Positions 33,460 to 43,041 of a DNA stretch of 64,000 nucleotides are shown piece after piece. Source of the DNA: Candidatus Thiodiazotropha endolucinida (GTDB lineage Bacteria; Pseudomonadota; Gammaproteobacteria; Chromatiales; Chromatiaceae); assembly GCF_001715975.1 (NCBI RefSeq), contig NZ_MARB01000002.1:124001-188000 (forward strand), written 5' to 3'. Position 1 is the stretch's first letter; every line of letters starts with the position of its first letter. The position numbers and the translations under genes are program-made. The notes beneath the pieces are model-generated. The model was not told the origin of the DNA. It did no database searches and saw only the letters and a program-made list of their open reading frames with translations.

Positions 33460-34245
33460 ATGGCGTTCCTGATCGATATTTTAAGAAGGGCCCCGCTTTG
33501 CGGGGCCTTTTTCCTGTCCACACTTATCATCCCCTCCTTTTCTCATGCAGTAAGCTGCTCACCCTGTAGTGCCGGCATGCTCGAGGTCTCCTCCATCTAT
33601 GATGGTGATACCTTGCGTCTTGAGGATGGACGAAGGATTAGATTGATCGGCGTGAACACACCGGAACTTGGACAGGGGACAGCCGATGAGCCGAATGCTG
33701 AGGAGGCCAAACATCTGCTTGAAATATTGGTAAAGCGGAGCGGCGGTTCCGTCAGAATCTGTATGGATGCCGAACGACGGGACAGGTATGGCCGTCTGCT
33801 GGCTCACCTGTACGATCATCGCGGCGATAGCATCAATCGTCGGATGTTAAAGCAAGGGGCCGGATATCTGGTCGCTGTCCCGCCTAACCTGAGAAACCAT
33901 GAGTGCTACAAACATGCGGAAAAAGAGGCTCGCAAGGGTGAGAAAGGCGTTTGGCGCCTCCCCGTCGGTGATGCATCGAAACTGAACGGCAACGAGACCG
34001 GTTTTCATATTCTCAACGGATATATCAAGCGGGTAGGCCAGAGTCGCAGTGGTATTTGGCTGAATCTTGATGGTGGATTGGCTTTGCGCATAACCTGGAA
34101 CGATTGGGAGGGGTTTGGGATCGATGATCCGGAATCTCTCCTCTACACGTCCCTCGAGGTGCGTGGATGGATCTATCATCGAAACGGCAACCAGCGGATA
34201 CGGGTGAGGCATACCTCATCCATTCATTGGCTGGAGCGTGAATGA
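33460..34245 (+). CDS. Secreted thermonuclease-like (SNase family) protein
   Basis: The best start is ATG 33460, giving 261 residues with a signal peptide that ends SFSHA near residue 30. The nuclease fold covers about 45-175: VSSIYDGDTLRLEDGRRI, RLIGVNTPELGQG, then DRYGRLLAHLY with the catalytic Arg, and ARKGEKGVWR. The Asp, Arg and Glu residues of the staphylococcal nuclease site are present. A second beta domain (about 190-255) resembles the OB-like tail of related secreted nucleases. The coding region for the signal peptide contains the rpmE terminator hairpin, so expression from rpmE readthrough should be low and a start inside the gap of fewer than 30 bases is hard to place. Confidence 0.85.
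   Translation: MAFLIDILRRAPLCGAFFLSTLIIPSFSHAVSCSPCSAGMLEVSSIYDGDTLRLEDGRRIRLIGVNTPELGQGTADEPNAEEAKHLLEILVKRSGGSVRICMDAERRDRYGRLLAHLYDHRGDSINRRMLKQGAGYLVAVPPNLRNHECYKHAEKEARKGEKGVWRLPVGDASKLNGNETGFHILNGYIKRVGQSRSGIWLNLDGGLALRITWNDWEGFGIDDPESLLYTSLEVRGWIYHRNGNQRIRVRHTSSIHWLERE
33489..33512 (+). terminator. rpmE terminator inside the nuclease signal-peptide codons
   Basis: GGCCCCGC (33489-33496), loop TTT, GCGGGGCC (33500-33507), then TTTTT: a textbook Rho-independent terminator, 55 bases after the rpmE stop codon. It is translated as part of the nuclease signal peptide (RRAPLCGAFF). Confidence 0.9.
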
Positions 34246-34380
34246 ATCCTTCTCCGGAACCTGTTATGGGCCACTCCAGCCAATTGTTTGAGTGGTGTAT
34301 CATACAACAAGCTCTGAGCGCGTCATGGAAGGTTTTATTGCGACTGATGATAGGTTAACAATTCTGGCGAGGGAGCATCC

Positions 34381-35505
34381 ATGGCCATACATATCGGAAT
34401 ATTGACCTCTGGCGGTGACAGCCCAGGCCTCAATGCGGCAATCAGGGGTGTCGGCAAGTCGGCCACCAATTTCTACGATATGCAGGTGATTGGAATACGT
34501 GATGGATTTCGCGGCCTGGTCGAAAACCGCATCATGCAATTGGACGGCAACACGCTTTCGGGGATTCTCACCCGCGGCGGCACTATTCTGGGCACCAGCC
34601 GGGAAAAGCCTCACCGTATGAATTTCAACGGTAAACGTCAGGATATGACCGATGTTATCGTCAATAACTACCAGGCCCACCATCTCGATGCGCTGGTCTG
34701 CATCGGTGGCGGCGGGACGCAGAAAAACGCCTTGCAGTTGATGGAAAAGGGACTCAACATCATCACGCTGCCCAAGACCATCGATAACGATGTGGCGCAC
34801 ACGGATACAACTTTCGGCTTCGATACGGCATTGGGTATCGCCACAGACGCCATTGATCGTCTGCATAGTACCGCACACAGTCATCACCGCATCATAGTCG
34901 TCGAAATCATGGGGCACCGTGCCGGTTGGCTGGCCCTGGGGTCAGGTTTGGCGGGCGGTGCGGATGTTATTCTGTTGCCTGAGATCGCCTACGATATTGA
35001 AAGTGTTGCTGAATCGATCAGAGCTCGAGCTGTCGGCGGCAAGCCATTCAGTATCGTCGCAGTGGCGGAAGGTGCGTTGCCGAAAGGCGAATCTGAACAG
35101 TATCGGATGCTCAGAAAACGGAGAAGTGAAGCCGGCAACAAGCGGGATCGCAAGAATGCGAAAGCAGAACTGGCCGCATTTGAGGCTGCCCATGCGAACC
35201 ATACGGTTACCTTGTCCCGTCAACTTGAAGAGTTGACCGGGCTTGAATCGAGGGTGACCATACTTGGTTATCTACAGCGTGGCGGCACACCCTCCGCCGC
35301 GGACAGACTGCTCGCTACCCGATTGGGAACTGCCTGCACCGATCTGATCTCGAAAGGTGTATTCGGTGTCATGGTGGCGTCAAAAGGTGAAGTGGCCGTG
35401 CCGGTTCCCCTGGCAGAAGTAGCGGGTAACAAGAAACTCGTGCCCACGGATCACCCTTGGGTGGTCAGCGCGAAACGGATAGGAATCAATTTTGGGGACA
35501 GTTAG
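34381..35505 (+). CDS. 6-phosphofructokinase (PPi-PFK-like group)
   Basis: The 374-residue protein has [39 protein letters not shown], then [16 protein letters not shown] and [16 protein letters not shown], all of the phosphofructokinase A family. Lys after Pro in PKTIDND is the mark of pyrophosphate-dependent enzymes, whereas Gly at the position usually Asp in those (GGGGT) is the mark of ATP use. The same mixed pair is known in ATP-using members of the PPi-like branch, so the phosphoryl donor cannot be decided by eye. The gene ends before a clear terminator. Confidence 0.88.
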   Translation: MAIHIGILTSGGDSPGLNAAIRGVGKSATNFYDMQVIGIRDGFRGLVENRIMQLDGNTLSGILTRGGTILGTSREKPHRMNFNGKRQDMTDVIVNNYQAHHLDALVCIGGGGTQKNALQLMEKGLNIITLPKTIDNDVAHTDTTFGFDTALGIATDAIDRLHSTAHSHHRIIVVEIMGHRAGWLALGSGLAGGADVILLPEIAYDIESVAESIRARAVGGKPFSIVAVAEGALPKGESEQYRMLRKRRSEAGNKRDRKNAKAELAAFEAAHANHTVTLSRQLEELTGLESRVTILGYLQRGGTPSAADRLLATRLGTACTDLISKGVFGVMVASKGEVAVPVPLAEVAGNKKLVPTDHPWVVSAKRIGINFGDS

Positions 35506-35507
35506 GG

Positions 35508-35534
35508 CCGGCCCAGGGCCGGATGGCATTTTTT
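35508..35534 (+). terminator. Terminator after phosphofructokinase
   Basis: CCGGCC (35508-35513) pairs with GGCCGG (35517-35522), followed by ATGGCATTTTTT. Confidence 0.75.
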
Positions 35535-35552
35535 ACTCCGGCATGAACGAGG

Positions 35553-36344
35553 TTAAAAGAACGGCATGAATTTCCGCATCCCATTCATGACCGGACTGAC
35601 CGTATGCGACATGGCGCCCACGTCATTCGTCATTACACCCACGTTTCGGGTGAGGTGATTCATATTGCCGTTCATCCCCTGCACCTGGGTGGTAATGGCT
35701 TTCATGTTCTTGTTTGTCTGCGCCATTTGCTGATTCATTTCGACAACGCCACCCGACATGGCATGGGTATCGTTGCCGATCGATGCAATATGGTGCCTTA
35801 TCTGATTCATATCGGCGGACATGCTGGTCATGGAGCGTTCCATGATGTGAACCACGTAGAAGAGATAGATCAGGGCAGCGATTGCGATCAAAGTACCCGG
35901 CAAGGAAAAGAGCTTGATTCGCTGAATCCTGTACGTCTGTTCCTTCTCTATGGCTTCCAGCCTCTCCAGCAGCAGTTTCTCCTTCTCTTCCGTCTCTGAA
36001 TGGCTCTGTTCGAAGGCCTGGGTCAGCCGCTCGCTGAACTCCTCGATGATCTTTTCCTGATGATCTTCGCGCTCACGGCTGTCCTTATGGATCTTATCGA
36101 ATACCGATTGCAACCCTTGCAGCAAGCCAGGGAGGACACGGGTCTCGTTTGACTGCTTGGTCGACTCTACAATCTGATCCTTCGCATTTTTCACAGATGC
36201 CGCCGACTGTTTTTTTACCGTCTGCTTTTTGCGGGTTGCTGAAGACTGCTTTTTGGCAGTCTGCTTCTTTCGGCTGGTTGCGGCACTGGCGGCGCGCTTG
36301 GTTTTGGCGGGAGCAGCCTTCTTTTTACTGGTTTGACTAGCCAT
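35553..36344 (-). CDS. Membrane coiled-coil protein with histone H1-like basic N-terminus
   Basis: The first 50 residues are a Lys/Ala/Ser-rich, histone H1-like tail with repeats of the kind KKQTAKKQSSATRKKQTVKK. Residues about 75-140 form a charged coiled coil, then comes one hydrophobic helix (FSLPGTLIAIAALIYLFYVVH, near 155) and a C-terminal region rich in Met, Asn and Gln with repeated NxMxx units (NQQMAQTNKNMKAITTQ). The tail is likely cytoplasmic, as it precedes the helix. It could tether nucleic acid or polyphosphate to the membrane, but I do not recognise a family. Confidence 0.7.
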   Translation of the reverse strand: MASQTSKKKAAPAKTKRAASAATSRKKQTAKKQSSATRKKQTVKKQSAASVKNAKDQIVESTKQSNETRVLPGLLQGLQSVFDKIHKDSREREDHQEKIIEEFSERLTQAFEQSHSETEEKEKLLLERLEAIEKEQTYRIQRIKLFSLPGTLIAIAALIYLFYVVHIMERSMTSMSADMNQIRHHIASIGNDTHAMSGGVVEMNQQMAQTNKNMKAITTQVQGMNGNMNHLTRNVGVMTNDVGAMSHTVSPVMNGMRKFMPFF

Positions 36345-36436
36345 TGGTCTCTTCCGGATTACACGCGAGTCAATTAGTTTATAATAAATATCTAATTTAT
36401 TCCCGGATACCTGTCACGCTTTTTTCCTACAAACAC

Positions 36437-37681
36437 TCAAGGCTCCGCGAGTAATCCATCGATGACTTCTATCACCTCGTCACTGTCCCAGTTGAGGGCT
36501 CTGTTTGCGGTATAGCGTACCCGCCCCTGCCTGTCGATGATGAATGAGCTGGGAAAGCTGAACACCCGCCAGGCCAGGGATGTCAGCCCATCCCTGTCCA
36601 TCAGGACCGGAAAGTCGACGGGCCTCTCCTCGAGAAATGCCTCTATCTCCTCTGTCGACTCGCGAAAATCGACCGACACTATGCTGACATCTCGATTTTT
36701 GTAATGGGCCTGAAGTCGGTTCAATGAAGGAATCTCCTCGACACAGGGGGGGCACCAGGTCGCCCAGAAATTGACCAGGATAACCCTGTTGTCTAACCCT
36801 TCGATATCGAGGTAAATATCGTGGCTGTCTGCCAGTCGCAAGGGGGGTGCAGGCTTATGTTGATCGACGGCCGTCAAGGTGTACAGGTTGCCGGTGGGTA
36901 TCTGTGTCGGTTGCTGTGGTGTCTGTGCCGCGGGTTTGGGGTGGCTATCCAGCAGCCTGGTCAGGCTGGGCAGTTGCCCGGGTATTCTGGCAACCATCTT
37001 TGCTTCCTGCTCGTCAGGTTCGCCCTCACCCATGATGAACCAGTCCCTTGCCTTTGGCACCAGGTAGACATAGGTGGGTGAGCCTGCTTGCCAAAGGGCC
37101 GTGACCATTTGCTCCAATCGCCAGCGCTGACTGCCAAGTTCAGGTTGATAGATTACCAATGGCAGATTGGTGACGTGGAGTATTGGGTCCAGTTCAGGGA
37201 TCTCTCCCGCCATCGGTGCAGCGCCGAACAGGTTGGGATAGAAGAGTATTGCGCCCAAAAGACGTGATGTTTTCCGAGCAGTTTGCCAACGGTTGACGCC
37301 CCGTAACAGTGGCAGGGGCATCCGATCGTAGCTGGCAAGCAAGATCTTTTTTGTGGTCTTGCTATGGGCGGCCTGGATGACTGCGGCAACACCTTCTCCA
37401 TCGAGTGTGCGTACGTTCTCGCTCGAGCGGGGCAGATAATAGGAATCCAGCAGATCCACGCGCCATATCTCAATTCCGGAATCTGTCAGCTGCTGCAGCA
37501 GACTATCGAACAGGGGGCGAGGTTCGTCATGATCGAGCAGCCAGATCATAACCATATCCCCCATCGCCTGGTTGATGTCGATAGAGATTTCATTCCCGTG
37601 ACGATCGGTCACGGAGTGTTCGAGGGCGACGATCGTCTGGCTGTTCGATAACAGCAGGAAGAGTAATATCAGGACTCGCAT
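36437..37681 (-). CDS. Secreted TlpA-like thioredoxin fused to a hydrolase-like domain
   Basis: From ATG 37681 the protein has 414 residues and a signal peptide (MRVLILLFLLLSNSQTIVA). Residues about 35-225 look like a divergent alpha/beta hydrolase fold (KILLASYDRM, LPLVIYQPELGSQRW), with no clear catalytic triad. A Pro/Gln linker (PKPAAQTPQQPTQIPTG) leads to a TlpA/ResA-like thioredoxin domain with VNFWATWCPPCVEEIPSL and FSFPSSFIIDRQGRV. The CPPC site suggests disulfide reduction in the periplasm, for example for cytochrome c maturation. An alternative start at 37699 adds six residues. The fusion partner is not a usual one for TlpA. Confidence 0.8.
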   Translation of the reverse strand: MRVLILLFLLLSNSQTIVALEHSVTDRHGNEISIDINQAMGDMVMIWLLDHDEPRPLFDSLLQQLTDSGIEIWRVDLLDSYYLPRSSENVRTLDGEGVAAVIQAAHSKTTKKILLASYDRMPLPLLRGVNRWQTARKTSRLLGAILFYPNLFGAAPMAGEIPELDPILHVTNLPLVIYQPELGSQRWRLEQMVTALWQAGSPTYVYLVPKARDWFIMGEGEPDEQEAKMVARIPGQLPSLTRLLDSHPKPAAQTPQQPTQIPTGNLYTLTAVDQHKPAPPLRLADSHDIYLDIEGLDNRVILVNFWATWCPPCVEEIPSLNRLQAHYKNRDVSIVSVDFRESTEEIEAFLEERPVDFPVLMDRDGLTSLAWRVFSFPSSFIIDRQGRVRYTANRALNWDSDEVIEVIDGLLAEP

Positions 37682-37769
37682 TATGGTGATGTTACCCACG
37701 TATTTGTGCTATGTGTAGTCTGTATAAGTATCCAAATGTGTGGTTTTTTTGATGAGGAGGAGAGAACAG

Positions 37770-38558
37770 ATGAACAGGTTTGCAATGGCAGTATTGCTGT
37801 GTTGTATTCCCTTTACCGCCATGAGCGCGGTTGTCGGCGAGGAGGTTGTGTACCGTCACGGTGATACCCGGATGAACGGCTATCTTGCCTATGATGATGC
37901 GATCGGGAAAAAGCGCCCCGGTATTCTGGTAGTACATGAATGGTGGGGTCACAATGCTTATGCGCGTAGTCGCGCCGAACAGCTGGCCGCCATGGGGTAC
38001 ACGGCCTTGGCGGTGGATATGTATGGTGAGGGCAAACAGGCGGATCACCCCAAGGATGCCGGACGGTTTGCAGGTGAGGTGAAAAACAACATGGAGACGG
38101 CCGGCGCCCGTTTCCAGGCTGCGACAGAACTGTTACAGAACCACAAGACGGTGGCCCGGAATGATATCTCTGCGATCGGCTACTGTTTTGGTGGCGGCAT
38201 GGTTTTGGAGATGGCAAGGCGCGGTCACGATCTCGATCTGGTGGCCAGTTTTCATGGCAGTCTGCCGGCATCCACGCCAGCGGCGAAAGGAACGGTAAAG
38301 GCCGAGGTCATGGTCTTCAATGGCGCTGACGACCCCTTTGTAAAACAGGAGCATATAGAGGCGTTCATGGCGGAGATGGATCGGGCCGAAGTGAAATACA
38401 GCTTTACAAATTATCCTGGTGCCAAGCACTCATTTACCAACCCGGAGGCCGATGATTTTGGTAAGAAATTCGATTTGCCGCTGCAGTACGATGCAATGGC
38501 CGACAAGCAATCCTGGGGTGCCTTGTCGAAGGCATTGGATGCGATATATGCGAAGTGA
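37770..38558 (+). CDS. Secreted dienelactone hydrolase family protein
   Basis: From ATG 37770, which follows AGGAGGAGAG, the 262-residue protein has a signal peptide (cleaved near TAMSA, residue 19). The hydrolase core reads ILVVHEWWGHNAYAR with the conserved Glu, IGYCFGGGMVLEMAR with the nucleophilic Cys, FNGADDPFV with the Asp and GAKHSFTNPEA with the His: the complete Cys-Asp-His triad. Family members open lactone rings or act on small esters; the substrate is unknown. The gene is divergent from the TlpA-like gene. Confidence 0.88.
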   Translation: MNRFAMAVLLCCIPFTAMSAVVGEEVVYRHGDTRMNGYLAYDDAIGKKRPGILVVHEWWGHNAYARSRAEQLAAMGYTALAVDMYGEGKQADHPKDAGRFAGEVKNNMETAGARFQAATELLQNHKTVARNDISAIGYCFGGGMVLEMARRGHDLDLVASFHGSLPASTPAAKGTVKAEVMVFNGADDPFVKQEHIEAFMAEMDRAEVKYSFTNYPGAKHSFTNPEADDFGKKFDLPLQYDAMADKQSWGALSKALDAIYAK

Positions 38559-38570
38559 ACGCTGACCGGA

Positions 38571-39347
38571 TCAGTCCTTTATACACCTTACGCGACGGCA
38601 GATGCTTTCGGCCCTGTTGTTCGCGTGTGTTTCCATGTAAATCGCAAAGTGGATTTTTTTTGTGTCGATGGGTTCGCCGCGTTCCAGGGCTGTGAGGACA
38701 TCTTCGGGTAAGTGGCGCAACCAGGTCTGGACAAACCGGTGTTGTCCACCCTGAATCTCACAGCGTTCAGCATGGGCAAGCTGGTGCAGTAGTCTTATCG
38801 TCAAAACCGGGGCATGAGGGTTGGTCCAGACGTCGACTTGATCCTTGCTGGCGCAAAAAATAATTCGACAATCGGTGAAGCAGCCGTTGGTGAGGGCTTT
38901 GCTGTGTGCCAATCGGATGCGGCTGAGGTCGATGCCGGAGAAGAATACCGCCAGTTTATCCTGTGAGGCCTGTGGCAGGTGTGCAGGTGCGCCGGTCTGG
39001 TGTCTTTCAATCTCACCGATGAGTCGTTTAAATTGATCCAGCAACTGTTGATTATTGGTATTGAACAGTCTGCTTGATGACCTGTAGTGTCTGGGGCGTT
39101 CATGCCGCTTGTCGCGGCAGGCTGAATAGCTTGGGCCGGTGCTGTTGGCGAAGCGTTCAATAACCTCGAACCCCCCGGGACACTCCTTGCGCGAAACAAA
39201 ACAGGGTAGGCGGTTTGTTTCCCGATAGTCGTTGCAGACAGTAACCGCCATCTGGCGATTGCTGCGCTGTGCATGCTCTATCTCCGCTTGGCTGTCGCCA
39301 AGGATGAACAGGGTCAGGCAGATTGTTGTGATATTCCGCAGGCGCAT
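38571..39347 (-). CDS. Secreted Cys-rich hypothetical protein with HQxxH motif
   Basis: The 258-residue protein has a signal peptide (ITTICLTLFILGDSQA) and about ten cysteines. The C-terminal half (about 125-235) has GIDLSRIRLAHSKAL, CFTDCRIIFCA, then RLLHQLAHAERCEIQGG and TWLRHLPEDVL, which resembles small zincin-like (DUF4157-type) domains. The motif is HQLAH and not HExxH, so the catalytic Glu is replaced by Gln, followed by Glu two residues later (HAERCE). I cannot name the family. The gene is convergent with the dienelactone hydrolase. Confidence 0.65.
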   Translation of the reverse strand: MRLRNITTICLTLFILGDSQAEIEHAQRSNRQMAVTVCNDYRETNRLPCFVSRKECPGGFEVIERFANSTGPSYSACRDKRHERPRHYRSSSRLFNTNNQQLLDQFKRLIGEIERHQTGAPAHLPQASQDKLAVFFSGIDLSRIRLAHSKALTNGCFTDCRIIFCASKDQVDVWTNPHAPVLTIRLLHQLAHAERCEIQGGQHRFVQTWLRHLPEDVLTALERGEPIDTKKIHFAIYMETHANNRAESICRRVRCIKD

Positions 39348-39522
39348 GGTTCGAATACCGGGTCAGCAAACTGCTAGGATTCAATCCTCAATCGTGAAGC
39401 CGGGGCAATACTCTTTACCCTTCAGCATAGACGCCAAAGGTTGAGATTTCATCTTATGCTATGAAGGATGGGGTAAAAGCCTTAAAACGGCCGAGTGATG
39501 CATAACCGCCATCATTTTGTCG

Positions 39523-40395
39523 TCATGATTCGTTGTTCAGTACCTGGCGCATCTCGGCGAAACGCTTGGCTTCATCCTGGTCGGCCTGGGGATAGCGCGG
39601 CTCCATCCCCTCCAGCGTTTTGCGGATAATGCGTGCAACCTGCCAACGCATATAGGGCTTGTCGTCAGCGGGTATGGCATACCAGGGCGCCCAAGGCCTG
39701 GAAGTTGCCTCCAGGGTCTGATGATAGGCATGCATATAGCTGTCCCAATGTTGACGCTCCTCCACATCCTTGATTGAGAACTTCCAGTTTTTTCGCGCCT
39801 CATCGAGACGGGAAAGAAATCGATTACGTTGTTCGCCTTTACTGACATTGAGCCAGAATTTCAGGATCACGGTGCCATTCTCCGACAGGTGCCTCTCATA
39901 TTGGCGTATGGATTCAAATCGTTGCGGCCACAGTTGATCGAGTCCATCCGGAATGTCGATGCGTTGTGCTTCCAGGTACTCGGGATGCACCCTGACCACT
40001 AGGGTTTCCTCATAATAACTGCGGTTGAATATACCGATGCGCCCACGCTCAGGAAGCGCCTGTGTGGTCCGCCATAAAAAGTCGTGGTCCAGCTCCTCTT
40101 TTGAGGGCTGTTTAAATGAAAATACCTGGCAGCCACTGGGGTCGATGCCTGTCATTACGGCGCGGATGGTGCTGTCCTTGCCGGCAGCATCCATGGCTTG
40201 GAAGAGTATTAGAAGTGAACGGCGATCCTCTGCGTAGAGTCTGCGCTGGAGTTCATCCAGTCGGTCGATCTCTTTTCCCAGGGCTTTCCTACAGCCCTTT
40301 TTGCCTGGTGCGTCACCCGGAGGTTCGTTCGTCAGGGTGCTCGGCTTCAGTCGGCCTTTAAACGGAACGAGATAAGGACTCATTACTGGCTTCAT
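39523..40395 (-). CDS. Polyphosphate kinase 2 family protein
   Basis: The 290-residue protein shows Walker A-like FQAMDAAGKDSTIRAVM, then QVFSFKQPSKEELDHDFLWR, FNRSYYEETLVVRVHPEYL and lid residues near KFWLNVSKGEQRNRF, followed by WAPWYAIPADDK. This is the single-domain PPK2 layout (polyphosphate:nucleotide phosphotransferase), which makes nucleoside di- or triphosphates from polyphosphate. The class (ADP-, AMP- or dual-acting) cannot be read by eye. It is transcribed alone. Confidence 0.88.
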   Translation of the reverse strand: MKPVMSPYLVPFKGRLKPSTLTNEPPGDAPGKKGCRKALGKEIDRLDELQRRLYAEDRRSLLILFQAMDAAGKDSTIRAVMTGIDPSGCQVFSFKQPSKEELDHDFLWRTTQALPERGRIGIFNRSYYEETLVVRVHPEYLEAQRIDIPDGLDQLWPQRFESIRQYERHLSENGTVILKFWLNVSKGEQRNRFLSRLDEARKNWKFSIKDVEERQHWDSYMHAYHQTLEATSRPWAPWYAIPADDKPYMRWQVARIIRKTLEGMEPRYPQADQDEAKRFAEMRQVLNNES

Positions 40396-40488
40396 TTCTT
40401 ATCAATCCTGTCGAGTTCTATAAGTAGTACATAGCGACAACTTGGCTCGGTGCTGCTATAGGCGGTGTGTGTGGTGGCTGAGCAGCGC

Positions 40489-41358
40489 TCAAGTCAGCAA
40501 TTCTGCCATACGGTTTCCCATTTCTGCAGGTGATCTTACCACCTGAGCGCCGGCGTTTTCCAAGGCCTGGAATTTGGCTTCCGCAGTGCCCTTGCCGCCG
40601 CTGATGATTGCTCCAGCATGACCCATTCGCTTTCCCGGTGGTGCGGTAACGCCGGCAATGTAGGCGACAACGGGTTTATCGATATGGTTTTTAATATAAT
40701 CTGCCGCCTCTTCTTCGGCAGAACCGCCGATCTCGCCGACCATGATGATGCCTTCAGTCTGCCCGTCCTCTTGGAACAGCTTCAGGCAATCGATGAAACT
40801 TGTCCCGTTTATCGGATCTCCGCCAAGGCCGACACAGGTGCTTTGACCGAGTCCGGCGAGCGTTGTCTGATGTACGGCTTCGTAAGTGAGTGTGCCGGAA
40901 CGTGACATGACACCGACCCTGCCCGGCTGGTGGATCGAGCCCGGCATAATGCCGATTTTGCAGGCGCCTGGAGTAATGACGCCGGGGCAGTTTGGACCGA
41001 TGAGACGTGCGTCATAGGATTTTAGGGCCTCCTTGACCTTCAGCATATCGAGGACAGGTATGCCTTCGGTGATGCAGGCTATTACCCGAATTCCAGCATC
41101 CGCCGCTTCAATGATCGCATCGGCAGCGAAAGGAGGCGGTACATAGATCATCGTGGCATCGGCACCGGTGGTGGCGACCGCATCATGCACAGTGTCAAAG
41201 ACCGGTCTGTCGAGGTGTGTCTGTCCCCCCTTGCCGGGTGTTACGCCGCCGACCAGCTGGGTGCCATAAGCAATAGCCTGTTCAGAGTGGAATGTGCCCT
41301 GCTTGCCGGTGAAGCCCTGGCAGATAACACGGGTGTTCTTGTCGACGAGAATGCTCAT
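40489..41358 (-). CDS. sucD: Succinate-CoA ligase subunit alpha
   Basis: From ATG 41358 ([21 protein letters not shown]) the protein has 289 residues, the usual length. The CoA-binding fold has [21 protein letters not shown] follows, and the phosphohistidine loop [14 protein letters not shown] lies near 245 with its His. It starts 25 bases after the sucC stop codon, as in other bacteria. With SucC it converts succinyl-CoA and ADP or GDP to succinate, CoA and NTP. A longer in-frame start inside sucC is not credible. Confidence 0.95.
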   Translation of the reverse strand: MSILVDKNTRVICQGFTGKQGTFHSEQAIAYGTQLVGGVTPGKGGQTHLDRPVFDTVHDAVATTGADATMIYVPPPFAADAIIEAADAGIRVIACITEGIPVLDMLKVKEALKSYDARLIGPNCPGVITPGACKIGIMPGSIHQPGRVGVMSRSGTLTYEAVHQTTLAGLGQSTCVGLGGDPINGTSFIDCLKLFQEDGQTEGIIMVGEIGGSAEEEAADYIKNHIDKPVVAYIAGVTAPPGKRMGHAGAIISGGKGTAEAKFQALENAGAQVVRSPAEMGNRMAELLT

Positions 41359-41383
41359 TGTATTGTTATTCCTTGCTGATTGA

Positions 41384-42544
41384 TCAGGCTGCTGCGGATA
41401 CGGCTTTTTTCGCGGCTTCGGTAAAGTCATTGGCAGTGAGGAAATCGAGGCCGCTGGATTCCAGCATTTCGAGTCCTTGTTGGGCATTGGTGCCTTCCAG
41501 CCGGACTACCACAGGCGCCGTGACGCCAATGGTGCGAGCGGCAGTGATAATGCCTTCCGCGATCAGGTCGCAGCGGACGATGCCGCCGAAGATGTTGACC
41601 AGCACCGTTTTGACCTTGGTGTCGGATAGGATCAGCTTGAACGCCTCTGTTACCCTTTCCGCGGTTGTGCCGCCTCCGACGTCGAGGAAGTTGGCGGGTT
41701 CGCCGCCATGTAGCTTTACCATATCCATGGTCGCCATCGCGAGACCGGCGCCATTCACCATACAGCCGATATTGCCGTCCAGGGTTATGTAATTCAGATC
41801 GTGTATAGCGGCGGCGGCCTCCTTTTCATCCTCCTGTGTGATATCGCGCAATGCCGCCAGCTCCTGGTGGCGGTATAGGGCATTGCTGTCCAGGTTGATC
41901 TTTGCGTCCAGGGCGACAAGATCGCCGGATGAAGTGACGATCAGCGGATTTATTTCGATCAGACTGACATCCTTGTCCAGGTAGAGCCGATACAGAGACA
42001 TCATTATTTTCGAAAACTGTTTGATCTGACTGCCTGTCAGGCCGAGGCCAAATGCGAGCTTGCGGCATTGGAAGGGCAGCATTCCGGTTGAAGGATTGAC
42101 TGTCGTTGTAAGGATCTTCTCCGGTGTTTCCGCGGCGACCTCCTCGATATTCATGCCGCCAGCGGCCGAGGCCATGAAAGTGATGCGTGAACGAGACCGA
42201 TCCAACAGGGCGCCCAGATAGAGTTCCCTGGCAATGTCACTCCCCTCCTCCACCAATATCGAATTCACAGGCAGTCCCTGCGGCCCCGTCTGCTTGGTAA
42301 CCAGGGTCATTCCCAAAATCTCACGGGCAGCCTCTTCCGCCTCATCCAGAGAGCGCGCCAACTTCACTCCACCCGCTTTGCCGCGACCACCGGTATGGGC
42401 TTGAGCCTTTACGACCCAGATGTCGCCGTCAAGTCCCTGGGCTGCGGTTCGGGCGTCGTTTGGGCTTGAGACAGACTGGCCTTGCGGTACAGGAATGCCG
42501 TAACTGGCAAAGAGCGATTTTGCTTGATATTCGTGTAGGTTCAT
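41384..42544 (-). CDS. sucC: Succinate-CoA ligase subunit beta
   Basis: The 386-residue protein begins [20 protein letters not shown] and has the ATP-grasp features [19 protein letters not shown] and [19 protein letters not shown], then [14 protein letters not shown] and [13 protein letters not shown], followed by [16 protein letters not shown]. It is full length. It forms an operon with sucD for the TCA step between succinyl-CoA and succinate. The 500-base gap upstream probably contains its promoter. Confidence 0.96.
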   Translation of the reverse strand: MNLHEYQAKSLFASYGIPVPQGQSVSSPNDARTAAQGLDGDIWVVKAQAHTGGRGKAGGVKLARSLDEAEEAAREILGMTLVTKQTGPQGLPVNSILVEEGSDIARELYLGALLDRSRSRITFMASAAGGMNIEEVAAETPEKILTTTVNPSTGMLPFQCRKLAFGLGLTGSQIKQFSKIMMSLYRLYLDKDVSLIEINPLIVTSSGDLVALDAKINLDSNALYRHQELAALRDITQEDEKEAAAAIHDLNYITLDGNIGCMVNGAGLAMATMDMVKLHGGEPANFLDVGGGTTAERVTEAFKLILSDTKVKTVLVNIFGGIVRCDLIAEGIITAARTIGVTAPVVVRLEGTNAQQGLEMLESSGLDFLTANDFTEAAKKAVSAAA

Positions 42545-43041
42545 GGTGGTGCCTTTGGTGTTTTTTTACTTTTACTGCCCTCTTATTTGGTTTATGGGCA
42601 TATAAATCATATTATGAATGGAGAAGCCGGTTTTTTATAGTGCTTTGCACAAAAAATCCAGTTGGCATACCGCTTGTAGGCCAGGTGGCGCAATGAGGGC
42701 CAGTAGGGTTGTGGTGCAAAATAGTGAGTTAGCAATCTTGATTTCAAGAAGCATTGCATTTTCAAATGTAATCATAATATGGCGATAAATGCATGCAAAT
42801 ATCTGTAATTGTCAGTAAATGTAGCCATATTCTGTCTTCGTCCATAATGTCGTCTTAAGCTTTTTTTGATGCAATAGCCATTGTTTGTTAGGGTACGCCT
42901 CCTTATGCCCGATTCTCTGGTTGTTTGTGAGGTGTCTGATACGCAAATCGAGTCACTGTCGACTGCCGGTGGTTATGGGCTGCATTTTCCAACCATATGA
43001 GGGATCTTGGATCGTATTATTGATCTCTTGAGGAGACGACT
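42545..43041. other. Divergent intergenic region, AT-rich
   Basis: The spacer divides sucC (minus) from the radical SAM gene (plus). It holds no convincing gene; a 31-codon frame at 42905-43000 has no ribosome site. No known riboswitch or operator was recognised. GAGGAG just before 43042 is the ribosome site of the next gene. Confidence 0.4.

Noticed and set aside
42905-43000. 31-codon frame upstream of the radical SAM gene
   Set aside because: No ribosome site and no leader-peptide features such as repeated regulatory codons.
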